A DNA stretch of 42,937 nucleotides from Bacteroidales bacterium (GTDB lineage: Bacteria > Bacteroidota > Bacteroidia > Bacteroidales > UBA932): the NCBI GenBank assembly GCA_017552475.1, contig JAFZPY010000081.1:1-42937 (forward strand), in the 5' to 3' direction. The translations under genes were made by a program, and so were the position numbers. The first letter of the stretch is position 1. Every line of letters begins with the position of its first letter. Of this stretch, positions 35,800 to 42,937 are shown one piece after another. The notes below the pieces were generated by a model. The model was not told the DNA's origin, did not search any database, and was given only the letters and a program-made list of their open reading frames with translations.

Positions 35800-36930
35800 C
35801 TAATATTTATATATTTTTACTCCATTGACTACTCTTGAGATTGCTCCGCGCACGGAAGGATTGTCAGGAGACAGGCCGTGTGACAGAGAGAAGAAATATC
35901 CGGCCAGCTGCCCGGTCATTACGTATGGAGCGCATACATATTCGTTGTCTTTGAGCGATTCGGGTTTGGGCGCATTTATCTCAAAATCAAGAACATCCTT
36001 CACTCCGGACGGTGTGATTGATACCACGACCTGAGCTGCCGGGTGGTTGTCATGATCCACCTGCTCTATAAGATCGAGCTCATATCGGCGTGTGTATGGA
36101 TTCTCGGACAGGAGGTATACTACCAGTGTCTCTTCATTGATTACGGCCTTGGGTCCATGCCTAAGTCCCATGAATGAATCGAAAGCGCATACGATGCCTC
36201 CGTCTGTAAGCTCCTGAAGTTTGAGATGGCTTTCGCAGGCTATTCCCTTTAGAGGGCCGGAGCCCAGGAATACAGCTCTCTTTATTTTCTTGTCTGCAAG
36301 TATCTGGATTTTGTCAACAACATCGCTGCTGATGATATAATCGGCAAAATCTGCGGCAGCCTGAAGTTTTTTACGTTCGGCCTCCAACGAAGCGGCGTTC
36401 AAGCAAAGAAGACTGGCTATCAGCATAGATGTGAAACTGCTGGTCATTGCCAGGCTCCTGTCATTTGTTCCGTCGGGGAGTACGATCACGAGATCTTTTC
36501 CGGTCTCAACCCTTTTGGCGAGTTCTCCTTCGGGATTGCATGTGATAATGAGGTGGTGCGAACCTTCGCAGAACTTGTTGGCTACTTCATATGCAGCGAC
36601 GCTCTCAGGGCTGTTGCCTGAGCGGCCGAAAGAAATGAACAACTTGGGGGAGTGGCTGAGGAAATAAGAAGGAGCAGAGACAATGTCCGTTGTAGCGACA
36701 GCCCTGGCCCTGGAATATCCTGACCTCACGTACTCGCAAACTGCCGTGTCTGCAATGTAGGCAGATGATCCGGCACCTGTAAGAATGATTTCTGTGTCCT
36801 TATTGATGGAATTCCTGGAGAAGAATTCATTTATTTCTTGCTTTCGGTTCAAAATGATGTCATAGGTGTCCATCCACATCTTTGACTGATGTGCGATTTC
36901 CTTAATTGTGTGACAGTTAAGCTTTAACAT
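35800..36930 (-). CDS. agaS: AgaS-like sugar isomerase/deaminase (SIS family)
   Basis: Cytoplasmic protein of 376 residues with two SIS domains. AgaS enzymes turn galactosamine-6-phosphate into tagatose-6-phosphate and ammonia. Motifs are LTGAGSSAYIADT, SFGRSGNSPESVAA, TSSFTSMLIASL, ESHLKLQELTDGG and FMGLRHGPKAVI, the last being the catalytic loop shared with glucosamine-6-phosphate deaminating or synthesising SIS enzymes. It is the first gene of the nine-gene operon, under a promoter that fits the Bacteroidota consensus precisely and opposite the DeoR-family regulator. A glutaminase domain is absent, so it is not GlmS. Confidence 0.92.
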   Translation of the reverse strand: MLKLNCHTIKEIAHQSKMWMDTYDIILNRKQEINEFFSRNSINKDTEIILTGAGSSAYIADTAVCEYVRSGYSRARAVATTDIVSAPSYFLSHSPKLFISFGRSGNSPESVAAYEVANKFCEGSHHLIITCNPEGELAKRVETGKDLVIVLPDGTNDRSLAMTSSFTSMLIASLLCLNAASLEAERKKLQAAADFADYIISSDVVDKIQILADKKIKRAVFLGSGPLKGIACESHLKLQELTDGGIVCAFDSFMGLRHGPKAVINEETLVVYLLSENPYTRRYELDLIEQVDHDNHPAAQVVVSITPSGVKDVLDFEINAPKPESLKDNEYVCAPYVMTGQLAGYFFSLSHGLSPDNPSVRGAISRVVNGVKIYKY

Positions 36931-36977
36931 ATTGTAAGTGAATATTTGTTGATCGTGTCGGTGTTGTAAACCACTTG

Positions 36978-37009
36978 CAAAACTAAAGAATGTTTGTTAA
37001 TTATCAAAA
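36978..37009 (-). promoter_or_regulatory. Promoter of the nine-gene operon
   Basis: On the minus strand TTTTG (complement of 37005-37009), 19 nt, TAGTTTTG (complement of 36978-36985): both boxes and the spacing fit the Bacteroidota consensus. The predicted leader is about 40 nt. Confidence 0.75.
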
Positions 37010-37036
37010 CTTTTTGGCGCGAAAAACATAAATTAT

Positions 37037-37045
37037 CGAAAGAAA
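37037..37045. promoter_or_regulatory. Candidate DeoR-type operator CGAAAGAAA, copy 1
   Basis: CGAAAGAAA lies between the divergent promoters of agaS and the regulator gene. The same 9-mer lies at 38001-38009, and an inverted CTTTCG at 37110-37115. GlpR/AgaR-type regulators are known to bind repeats of TTTCGTTTC-like sequence. Apart from these sites and the two promoters, the 216-nt gap holds nothing recognised. Confidence 0.45.
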
Positions 37046-37078
37046 CCGCTTTTAAAAGACTTAATTTTCTGAATATAA

Positions 37079-37109
37079 TTGGATTTTACAAAAATAAAGC
37101 GTACCTTTA
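37079..37109 (+). promoter_or_regulatory. Putative promoter of the DeoR-family regulator
   Basis: TTG (37079-37081), 20 nt, TACCTTTA (37102-37109), one mismatch to TAnnTTTG. The predicted leader is about 30 nt. Confidence 0.5.
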
Positions 37110-37146
37110 CTTTCGGGAAGTAACCATCATATAAATAAGAAGTATC

Positions 37147-37932
37147 ATGAAAAGAAAATACTCTGCCGAGGAACGAAGAAGCCTCCTTCTCAACCAGTTG
37201 AAGGACAATGGTAAAATCCTCGTTTCGGACCTTATGAAGCAATTTGGTGTCTCCGAGGTCTCCATTCGTAAGGATCTTGCAGTTCTGGAAGATAGAAGAC
37301 TGCTTCTTCGCGTCAAGGGAGGTGCTGTAAACATACATCAGTCTGTCGATTACGATGACATGACGATAAGTCAGAAACAGCACCTGCACTCTTTTGAAAA
37401 GCAGGCTCTCGGAAAGTATGCGGCATCAATGATTGCGGACGGTGAGACGGTGATATTGGACTCAGGGACTACGACTATGGAGATCGCCAAGAATCTTGAC
37501 GGGCACAGCAATCTTACCATCATAACAAATGCCCTCGATATAGCCATTGCACTCAATAACTACGACCGCTTCAATGTCATAGCCCTTGGCGGCAACATGA
37601 GGTCTGTGTCACACTCCACGGTTGGTATGCTTGCGGAATCTGCGCTCAAGAATTTTTATTGTGACAAGCTTTTCCTCGGCGTCGATTCGGTGAGTATAAA
37701 AGATGGGATATCAACTCCAAATCTTGAGGAGGCCAGTCTTAACCAGGCAATGATAAATTCGGCCAAAGAGGTTATCGCTATTTTTGATTCGAGCAAATTC
37801 GGCCGCCGGGGATTTGTACACATCGCATCATTGGACAAGATCGATACTATCATTACAGACTCGGGCATTTCACCCGATTTCAAGGACTTTGTGGAGGCGT
37901 CCGGTATAAAACTACATATAGTCGAAGTTTAA
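37147..37932 (+). CDS. DeoR/GlpR-family transcriptional regulator
   Basis: A 261-residue repressor-type regulator. An N-terminal winged helix-turn-helix (about 6-60, ILVSDLMKQFGVSEVSIRKDLAVLEDRRLLLRVKGGAV) matches the DeoR signature. The sugar-phosphate sensor domain (about 75-250) shows GETVILDSGTTTMEIAKNL, LTIITNALDIAIAL, VIALGGNMR and FDSSKFGRRGF. Such proteins are released from DNA by a phosphorylated sugar. Its position opposite agaS suggests that it senses a GalN/tagatose phosphate and controls the nine-gene operon, and perhaps the permease behind it. Confidence 0.93.
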   Translation: MKRKYSAEERRSLLLNQLKDNGKILVSDLMKQFGVSEVSIRKDLAVLEDRRLLLRVKGGAVNIHQSVDYDDMTISQKQHLHSFEKQALGKYAASMIADGETVILDSGTTTMEIAKNLDGHSNLTIITNALDIAIALNNYDRFNVIALGGNMRSVSHSTVGMLAESALKNFYCDKLFLGVDSVSIKDGISTPNLEEASLNQAMINSAKEVIAIFDSSKFGRRGFVHIASLDKIDTIITDSGISPDFKDFVEASGIKLHIVEV

Positions 37933-37946
37933 TTTTTGTATTTATT

Positions 37947-37977
37947 TTTGTTGATATTCTTTCTTTTCTTAACTTTG
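37947..37977 (+). promoter_or_regulatory. Promoter of the DMT permease gene
   Basis: TTTG (37947-37950), 19 nt, TAACTTTG (37970-37977): a full consensus match. The predicted start near 37984 leaves a 30-nt leader that contains the operator-like CGAAAGAAA. Confidence 0.7.
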
Positions 37978-38000
37978 TGGACAACACTAAGGTTAACTAA

Positions 38001-38009
38001 CGAAAGAAA
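38001..38009. promoter_or_regulatory. Candidate DeoR-type operator CGAAAGAAA, copy 2
   Basis: Identical to the 9-mer at 37037-37045, placed between the predicted transcription start and the ATG of the permease gene, a position suited to repression. Confidence 0.45.
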
Positions 38010-38014
38010 TTTAC

Positions 38015-38881
38015 ATGACAAAGAAACACAACTGGCTCGCCTATGCACTTATCACCATGGTGACATGGGGTATTTGGGGAGCCTTCTCGTCAACACCGGA
38101 TTATCCGGCGACCCTCACCTATGTTGTATGGGCGCTTAGTATGGTGCCATGCGCTGTCGTTGCGCTGGCTAATATTAAGTTTAAGTTAAACACAAATCCC
38201 AAAGCTGTCATTCTCGGCATTGGTGTGGGTATCCTGGGGGCAGGAGGACAACTTATCCTTTTCGAAGCCCTCAAGCATGGCCCGGCATACCTTATATTTC
38301 CCCTTATATCCGTGGCGCCTATCGTTACGGTGATCTTTTCGACAATTTTCCTCAAGGAAAGAGTCAGCAGGCTGGGCGCCGTCGGTATCATCCTGGCATT
38401 TATCGCCCTCGTGTGCTTCTCGCTCTCAAGTAAATCTGACGATGTCGCCAAAGACAACCTCTGGATCCTTCTGGCCTCTCTGGTTTTCATTTGCTGGGGT
38501 ACTCAGGCTTTTGTGATGAAACTTGCCAACAACCACACTCCGGATGCAGAGAGTGTCTTTGTCTACATGGCAATCTCGGCTGTGCTGCTGATCCCTGTGG
38601 CGCTTTTGATGACTGATTTCTCGCAACCGATCAATAACTCATTCAACGGCCCTTACCTGACATTTGGTATACAAATACTTAATTCAATAGGTGCGTTTGC
38701 CCTTGTATATGCCAACAGATACGGCAAGGCAATGATTGTGGCTCCTCTCGCAGACGCACTGGCTCCCGTCATGACAACAGCGATCTCGCTGGTACTATAC
38801 GCGCATATACCCAGCATCGCCCAGATTTTAGGAATCGTCTCGGCAATCAGCTGTGTGTTGATATTCAGCAGGGAAAACTAA
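38015..38881 (+). CDS. DMT-superfamily (EamA-type) permease
   Basis: Inner-membrane protein of 288 residues with about ten hydrophobic segments in two EamA-like halves (about 8-137 and 147-285). Visible features are WGIWGAFSS near the start, the ALKHGPAYLIFPLISVAPIVTVIFSTIFLKERVS stretch closing half one (split here by TM helices), CWGTQAFVMKLAN opening half two and the YGKAMIVAPLADALAPVMTTAIS equivalent in half two. DMT permeases move metabolites such as sugars, nucleotide sugars or amino acids. It has its own promoter with the operator-like 9-mer, so it may import the amino sugar freed in the periplasm. It ends 7 nt from the convergent sanA-like stop. Confidence 0.85.
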   Translation: MTKKHNWLAYALITMVTWGIWGAFSSTPDYPATLTYVVWALSMVPCAVVALANIKFKLNTNPKAVILGIGVGILGAGGQLILFEALKHGPAYLIFPLISVAPIVTVIFSTIFLKERVSRLGAVGIILAFIALVCFSLSSKSDDVAKDNLWILLASLVFICWGTQAFVMKLANNHTPDAESVFVYMAISAVLLIPVALLMTDFSQPINNSFNGPYLTFGIQILNSIGAFALVYANRYGKAMIVAPLADALAPVMTTAISLVLYAHIPSIAQILGIVSAISCVLIFSREN

Positions 38882-38888
38882 AAGGCAG

Positions 38889-39530
38889 TCAGACACCTAT
38901 GTCTATGCGGTCGCCGGTGGCGAAGTGCGGCTGCTTGCTGGTGAGGATGTCGAGGAAGACCTTGACGCGGGCGAAAGTTTCGCGGGCCTTGGTCTTGATG
39001 TTGAACGGGATATCCTTGGCGTTGAGCCCTATGATGTCCAGACCTTTGCGGGCTCCTATGAAGATGGCTCTCTCGTTGTGGAACTTCTGGCTGATGACGA
39101 TGAAAGATTGCTGCCCGAATACATTGCGGGCGCGGACGATGGAGTCAAGTGTGCGGAATCCCGCATAGTCGCAGTAGATAATATCTTTGGGAATTCCCCT
39201 TTTTGTGAGCGCCTCCTGCATGTAGCGGGGTTCGTTGTAGCTGTGGTGGCGGTTGTCACCACTTACGACGAAATAGTCAGCCTTGCCCGCTTCGTAGAGG
39301 GCTACGGCTGCGTCAATCCTGTAGGTGAAATATCTGTTTTCTTTGCCGTCGCTGCGCCAAGGAGAGGTGCCGAGAAGGAGGGCCACCCTGCGGTAGGGAA
39401 TGTCTTCGACATTGTCGTAGGTCTTGCCTGCGGTGGAGTGGCTGAGAATAATCCAGCATGCGGCTACCGCTATCACAGACAGCAGGATAAGTACTATGGC
39501 AGTACGTATGATATGACGGATGATCCTCAT
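38889..39530 (-). CDS. SanA/YdcF-family DUF218 protein
   Basis: A 213-residue envelope protein with one N-terminal membrane segment (about 9-30) and a DUF218 domain: ALLLGTSPW, FTYRIDAAVALYEAGKADYFVVSGDN, EALTKRGIPKDIIYCDYAGFRTLDSIVRAR, and FIVISQKFHNERAIFIGARKGL. In E. coli SanA affects envelope permeability to vancomycin at high temperature; the molecular activity of the family is not settled. It follows the HAD phosphatase gene by 3 nt, so the two share an operon. Confidence 0.88.
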   Translation of the reverse strand: MRIIRHIIRTAIVLILLSVIAVAACWIILSHSTAGKTYDNVEDIPYRRVALLLGTSPWRSDGKENRYFTYRIDAAVALYEAGKADYFVVSGDNRHHSYNEPRYMQEALTKRGIPKDIIYCDYAGFRTLDSIVRARNVFGQQSFIVISQKFHNERAIFIGARKGLDIIGLNAKDIPFNIKTKARETFARVKVFLDILTSKQPHFATGDRIDIGV

Positions 39531-39533
39531 TGG

Positions 39534-40397
39534 TCACAGTCCTCTGGCACGCCTGAGCAGGTCGCCGAAAACACTGATGTCCAGCGCTGTAAGATCCGGC
39601 TGGGGGTCCGAAGACAGTGCCGTCTCCAGTGAAGTCTCTCCGGAAAGCACCAGCACTCCGAATGAGCCTGCGTTCCTGGCAGTGGCTACATCGGTGTAGA
39701 TGCGGTCGCCGCACATGGCAATCTCGTGAGACTGGAGTCCGTAGCGGTCGCGGATGCAGTAGAGCATCGCGGGGTTAGGCTTGCCGATGACGATGTCCGG
39801 AACGCGCCCCGTAGCGCCTTCAATAGCTTTGCACAGCGAGCCACAGTCCACAAGGACGGTCGGTTTGTCGGTCGGGCATACCCAGTCGGGGTTGGTCGCG
39901 ATATACGGTACGCCCTGCGAAGCCCACCAGGCTGCGCGGCAGAGCCTTTCATATACCAATGTGGTGTCAAAAGCCACAATAAGTGCGTCAGGTATGTCTG
40001 ATGCATCGTCGGAGGTCAACTCGAAACCGGCATCCCTAAGCTCTTCATGCAGGCTCGGAGTACCGAGGGCGAAGATGCGTTTCACACCAGGCATATTTAG
40101 ATGTATATAATCTACGGTAGCCTGCAGGGATGTGTACATCTGCTCGTCAGTGGCCGGAATCCCGAGGTTGTGTAGCTTTTCAATATAGGCCTTGCGGCTG
40201 CGTGTGGGATTGTTTGTCAGGAAAGAATGCCCTATGCCGAGAGAGTCGAGCGTGGAGAGGAAATCCAGCGTGTACGGGAAAAGTTTGCTTCCGAGATAGA
40301 TAGTCCCGTCCATGTCGAGGGCGACATGCTTGATCGCTGCGCACGCCTCCATCAATCTCTCCTCATCCACAGGGGTATGGTATCTGTCAAAATTCAT
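39534..40397 (-). CDS. HAD-IIA family phosphatase (NagD/AraL type)
   Basis: A 287-residue cytoplasmic phosphatase. Motif I is ALDMDGTIYLG (Asp28, Asp30), motif II is FLTNNPTRSR, and the late motifs are IGKPNPAML (Lys) and MCGDRIYTDVATARNAG. A capping domain of the IIA type lies between them (about 110-200). NagD, AraL and phosphoglycolate/glycerol-phosphate phosphatases share this build, and their substrates overlap. It is divergent from the AraM-type dehydrogenase with only 67 nt between. In Bacillus subtilis araL (this type) and araM are neighbours too, so a functional link is likely. Confidence 0.9.
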   Translation of the reverse strand: MNFDRYHTPVDEERLMEACAAIKHVALDMDGTIYLGSKLFPYTLDFLSTLDSLGIGHSFLTNNPTRSRKAYIEKLHNLGIPATDEQMYTSLQATVDYIHLNMPGVKRIFALGTPSLHEELRDAGFELTSDDASDIPDALIVAFDTTLVYERLCRAAWWASQGVPYIATNPDWVCPTDKPTVLVDCGSLCKAIEGATGRVPDIVIGKPNPAMLYCIRDRYGLQSHEIAMCGDRIYTDVATARNAGSFGVLVLSGETSLETALSSDPQPDLTALDISVFGDLLRRARGL

Positions 40398-40404
40398 AAT
40401 TCGA

Positions 40405-40434
40405 TTGCAAGATAAGAATAATTTCCTAATTTTG
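40405..40434 (+). promoter_or_regulatory. Putative promoter of the AraM-type gene
   Basis: TTG (40405-40407), 19 nt, TAATTTTG (40427-40434). The predicted leader is about 25 nt. No good match was found for the divergent HAD gene in the same 67-nt gap. Confidence 0.6.
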
Positions 40435-40464
40435 CAGGATATTTCTGTAATGGAAGTGTAATTT

Positions 40465-41463
40465 ATGTACTATAACAACATACAGACGCCGGTGCTGATA
40501 AAGACCGGAAAAAACATCCTGAACGACCTGGACAGCATTCTTGCATCTGCCCACTTGTACTTTCCGCACAAGATACTGGTCACCCAGGAAAACCTCTATG
40601 AGACCTATCACGAGAAACTGGACGGCAACCATTTTGACAACGTAATCTTCTGCCGCGGCGGTGAATTCGCCGAGGCTTCGGAACTGATTCCGCAGGTGCA
40701 GGACGCCGACGCTGTCCTCATCGCATTTGGCGGCGGCAGCGTTCTTGATATAGTCAAATATGTGGCTTCCCGCCTCAATATGGCGTTTATCACAGTCCCC
40801 TCAGCGCTTTCCAACGACGCCATCTACTCATCCGTCGCCCGACTGACCGTCAACCGCAAAAAGAAGAGCTTCAATGTCCAGCTGCCTCTCGGCGTAATCC
40901 TTGATCTCGCGGTCCTCAAAACAGCCCCCAGGGCACTTCTCCTTGCTGGAGCCGGCGACCTCATCACCAACATCTCCGCCGTCGAAGACTGGACGCTCGC
41001 CACTGAAATCAACGGCGAGACCTCCAACGGCCTTGCCATGATGCTCTCCAAGCAGGCTGCTCTCTCCATCTGGAACTTCTCTGCCAACGACCTGTATACT
41101 GACAATTTCCTCTCCGCGCTGGGCCATGGCCTTCTCACCTCCGGTCTTTCTATGAATATTGCCGGCAGCACCCGCGCATGCAGCGGCTCGGAGCATATGA
41201 TAAGCCACGCCATCGACGAATACTTCCCCGATAAAGCTACAATGCACGGCCTGCAGGTGGCCTGGGCATTCCGCGAAATCGAGCGTCAGATCCGTAAAAA
41301 CGACGATATGCTCGAGATGGTCGAGGAATTCTATGACCGCATCGGCCTCACCGCCGTCATCTCGGAATACATTCCCTGGAAGTCGGAGGATCTGATGATG
41401 CTCATCCCTTATGCGCTGAAAATAAGAAAGCGCTTCACCGTTTTAAATACGGTCAAATTATAA
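40465..41463 (+). CDS. sn-Glycerol-1-phosphate dehydrogenase (AraM/EgsA type)
   Basis: NAD(P)H-dependent dehydrogenase of the iron-type alcohol dehydrogenase fold, 332 residues. The nucleotide-binding GGGSVLDIVKY (about residues 91-101) and VPSALSNDAIYSSVA match AraM; metal ligands are expected in the AGAGDLITN segment and the later histidines of GHGLLTSGLSM and MHGLQVAWAF. AraM of B. subtilis reduces dihydroxyacetone phosphate to glycerol-1-phosphate, the archaeal-type backbone used for prenylglyceryl lipids. Whether a prenyltransferase partner exists cannot be seen here. It has its own promoter and terminator. Confidence 0.87.
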   Translation: MYYNNIQTPVLIKTGKNILNDLDSILASAHLYFPHKILVTQENLYETYHEKLDGNHFDNVIFCRGGEFAEASELIPQVQDADAVLIAFGGGSVLDIVKYVASRLNMAFITVPSALSNDAIYSSVARLTVNRKKKSFNVQLPLGVILDLAVLKTAPRALLLAGAGDLITNISAVEDWTLATEINGETSNGLAMMLSKQAALSIWNFSANDLYTDNFLSALGHGLLTSGLSMNIAGSTRACSGSEHMISHAIDEYFPDKATMHGLQVAWAFREIERQIRKNDDMLEMVEEFYDRIGLTAVISEYIPWKSEDLMMLIPYALKIRKRFTVLNTVKL

Positions 41464-41503
41464 TAAGCTGACTCAAGCATAGACTTCGACAGATCTTTTG
41501 TAT

Positions 41504-41528
41504 GCCGGCCGATTTGGCCGGCTTTTTT
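41504..41528 (+). terminator. Rho-independent terminator after the AraM-type gene
   Basis: Perfect 7-bp stem GCCGGCC / GGCCGGC with loop GATTT and six T. Confidence 0.9.
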
Positions 41529-41569
41529 ATTATTAAAAAATTATTTTTTATAAAAATATTCTCTAAGTT

Positions 41570-41599
41570 TTTGGAAGTTAATTTTTTTTTATATATTTG
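41570..41599 (+). promoter_or_regulatory. Promoter of the fimbrial locus
   Basis: TTTG (41570-41573), 18 nt, TATATTTG (41592-41599) in a very AT-rich stretch. The predicted leader to the GTG at 41638 is about 32 nt. Confidence 0.65.
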
Positions 41600-41637
41600 C
41601 GGCATAAGTAATATGTGAAACTTAACCAACGTGTGCA

Positions 41638-42630
41638 GTGAATAATAGTGCTTGTAATTGCCTGCGTTTGATATCTGTAATCGTTTCGATTCTGGCTCTG
41701 GTCGGGTGCGCTCACCAGGAGCTCTACTATGGGCATACAGGTAGAATTACCGTCAATTATAACTGGCTGAAATCTAATGTAGAAAGTGAGAAGACTCCTG
41801 ATGGTATCAAAGAGATGACCATTTATCTTTTCCCCGAGAATGAAGACGGCTTACCGCTTCGTTATGTGCTATCTGGTTCTGAAGGCGGAACCATAGAGGC
41901 TCCCCTCGGTCATTATAAGATGATAATTTACAATAGTGATACCGAGGTGATCGTGCCGACCGGAGGAATGACCTTTGAGACTTTCGGGTTGCGTGCAACC
42001 AACACCAACATCCTTAGTCCGCTGGGATTCAAATCGTCCGATGGCCTGACTCCGCAGGATCTTTCTTTGGGTGATGACCCAGTCTCCTGGGAAGTCGATC
42101 CACTTTGGGCAGGGCGGGTCAAAGAGCTTGTCATCACGGCCGGTGATAATGATATCCAGCTTGTCGTGGACATGAAAAGATGCGACGAAGTCATTGATAT
42201 CAAAGTCAATAATGTCGGCAATATCAACAATGCCAATGCCCACTCCGCTGCGGTCGACGGTATGGCCTATGCCTATTATCCCGGCAGGGATGCCCTTTCG
42301 GAAGCCACTACCACTATCCCTTTCTCTATCAAGGTGCATCCAGAGGATAGCTCAATTACAGGCCGTTTCCGTACATTCGGTCACTGTGAATACGGTCACG
42401 AACACGGCCATGACATAGCAATGTACTTTGTTCTCCTTGATGGTAACAAGGAGTACTATACATATAATATTACTGAACAGATGCATACCTTCAGCGCGGC
42501 TGTCAGCGGAGAAGTTTCCCTTGAATTTGATGATTTCAGCCTGCCTGAAATTCTTGTCGGAGGAGACAAGCCGATGGCTGATATAGAAGTATCGCCATGG
42601 GAGAATGAAAATGTTCCGATAAATATTTAA
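41638..42630 (+). CDS. DUF5119-like fimbrial lipoprotein
   Basis: A 330-residue lipoprotein starting at GTG (41638); no ATG precedes the signal peptide in frame, and a TTG further in would shorten the signal. The lipobox is LVGC (Cys24). Features seen are the GRITVNYNW strand, IKEMTIYLFPENEDG, GHYKMIIYNSDTE, a YAYYPGRDA segment and a C-terminal strand ADIEVSPWENENVPINI. This matches the DUF5119-type proteins found next to fimbrillin genes. It probably belongs to a fimbrial operon that continues with the next gene. Confidence 0.75.
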   Translation: MNNSACNCLRLISVIVSILALVGCAHQELYYGHTGRITVNYNWLKSNVESEKTPDGIKEMTIYLFPENEDGLPLRYVLSGSEGGTIEAPLGHYKMIIYNSDTEVIVPTGGMTFETFGLRATNTNILSPLGFKSSDGLTPQDLSLGDDPVSWEVDPLWAGRVKELVITAGDNDIQLVVDMKRCDEVIDIKVNNVGNINNANAHSAAVDGMAYAYYPGRDALSEATTTIPFSIKVHPEDSSITGRFRTFGHCEYGHEHGHDIAMYFVLLDGNKEYYTYNITEQMHTFSAAVSGEVSLEFDDFSLPEILVGGDKPMADIEVSPWENENVPINI

Positions 42631-42672
42631 TTGTTAATACCTGATTAACCCAAGTGTGTGTAATAATGCTCT

Positions 42673-42937
42673 ATGAAAACAACTATCCATCTGGCCCTGG
42701 CCATAGGCGCGCTGTCGCTGTTGGCCTCTTGTGCTCAGGAATCCGTCCTGTCGCGCGAGTACGACCCCGATCAGATTGCCTACAAGGCCTTCGCCAACAA
42801 CGCTACCAAATCCGGCGCTGTCGACAATGAGCACCTCGGCAACATCGGCGACCTCTATGTCTCCGCCATCAAACTCAACGATGCGGGATATTATTTCTCC
42901 AACAACGTCATCTCCAGCGGCAATGTGAGCTCCTCCA
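42673..42937 (+). CDS. Fimbrillin-family lipoprotein, 3' end cut by window
   Basis: Starts with ATG at 42673, 42 nt after the preceding stop; 88 complete codons are visible and the frame is open to the window edge. The signal peptide KTTIHLALAIGALSLLASC gives a lipobox with Cys20. The mature start (LSREYDPDQIAYKAFANNATKSGA) resembles fimbrillin-family (Mfa1-like) subunits, whose N-terminal strand is later cleaved for assembly. Most of the protein is outside the window, so the call is tentative. Confidence 0.6.
   Translation, partial: MKTTIHLALAIGALSLLASCAQESVLSREYDPDQIAYKAFANNATKSGAVDNEHLGNIGDLYVSAIKLNDAGYYFSNNVISSGNVSSS

Noticed and set aside
36931..37146. Riboswitch or small RNA in the agaS/regulator gap
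   Set aside because: AT-rich with no conserved aptamer-like structure recognised; the promoters and operator-like repeats account for the gap.
41521..41600. AT-rich stretch considered as a replication origin or DUE
   Set aside because: It holds a terminator T-run and a normal promoter, and no DnaA boxes or dnaA/dnaN neighbours are seen.

Overview
The window looks like a Bacteroidales chromosome (Bacteroidota, probably an animal-gut lineage). The reasons are two SusC/SusD pairs, many lipoproteins with a Cys lipobox, fimbrillin-type lipoproteins, the trp gene order B-E-G-D-C-F-A, and promoters of the Bacteroidota type (TTTG or TTG, about 19-20 nt, then TAnnTTTG). The family or genus cannot be fixed from the sequence alone. 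No IS element, integrase, phage gene, rRNA or CRISPR array was seen.

Layout. 1-6331 (+): tryptophan operon trpBEGDCFA, trpB cut by the window edge. 6460-11238 (+): a SusC/SusD pair ending in a strong terminator, followed by a pair of palindromic repeats. 11473-14611 (-): a ROK sugar kinase and a two-domain secreted protein (PI-PLC/GDPD-like plus GH63-like glycosidase), with a 13-bp inverted repeat at their promoter. 14703-15359 (-): a DUF47/PhoU-like protein. 15520-17614 (+): two fimbrillin-like lipoproteins. 17616-20438 (-): uvrA. 20511-20903 (-): a small heat-shock protein with a sigma54-like promoter and a phased array of upstream motifs. 21129-21710 (+): an outer-membrane barrel protein. 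21778-23514 (-): a lipoprotein metallophosphoesterase. 23645-23717 (+): tRNA-Ala(CGC).

23767-36930 (-) is nine tightly packed genes read in one direction: agaS-like, gatZ/kbaZ-like, PfkB kinase, GH36 glycosidase, SusC, SusD, a PKD-like lipoprotein, an amidohydrolase lipoprotein and a histidine acid phosphatase. A DeoR-family regulator (37147-37932) is divergent and a DMT-family permease (38015-38881) follows it. Together they look like a self-contained locus for capturing an alpha-galactosyl or alpha-N-acetylgalactosaminyl, possibly phosphorylated, glycan and for catabolising the released amino sugar through tagatose-6-phosphate. No GatY aldolase and no NagA deacetylase are present. This is the best candidate for an undescribed system in the window.

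38889-41463: a SanA-like protein and a HAD-IIA phosphatase (-), divergent from a glycerol-1-phosphate dehydrogenase (AraM type, +). 41638-end (+): the start of a second fimbrial locus, cut by the window edge.

A 31-bp palindromic repeat family (ends GAGATYCTYGG and CCAAGRATGACG) occurs five times: twice at the trpE/trpG junction, once in frame inside trpF, and twice at 11355-11435. The in-gene copy resembles the protein-coding palindromic elements known from Rickettsia.
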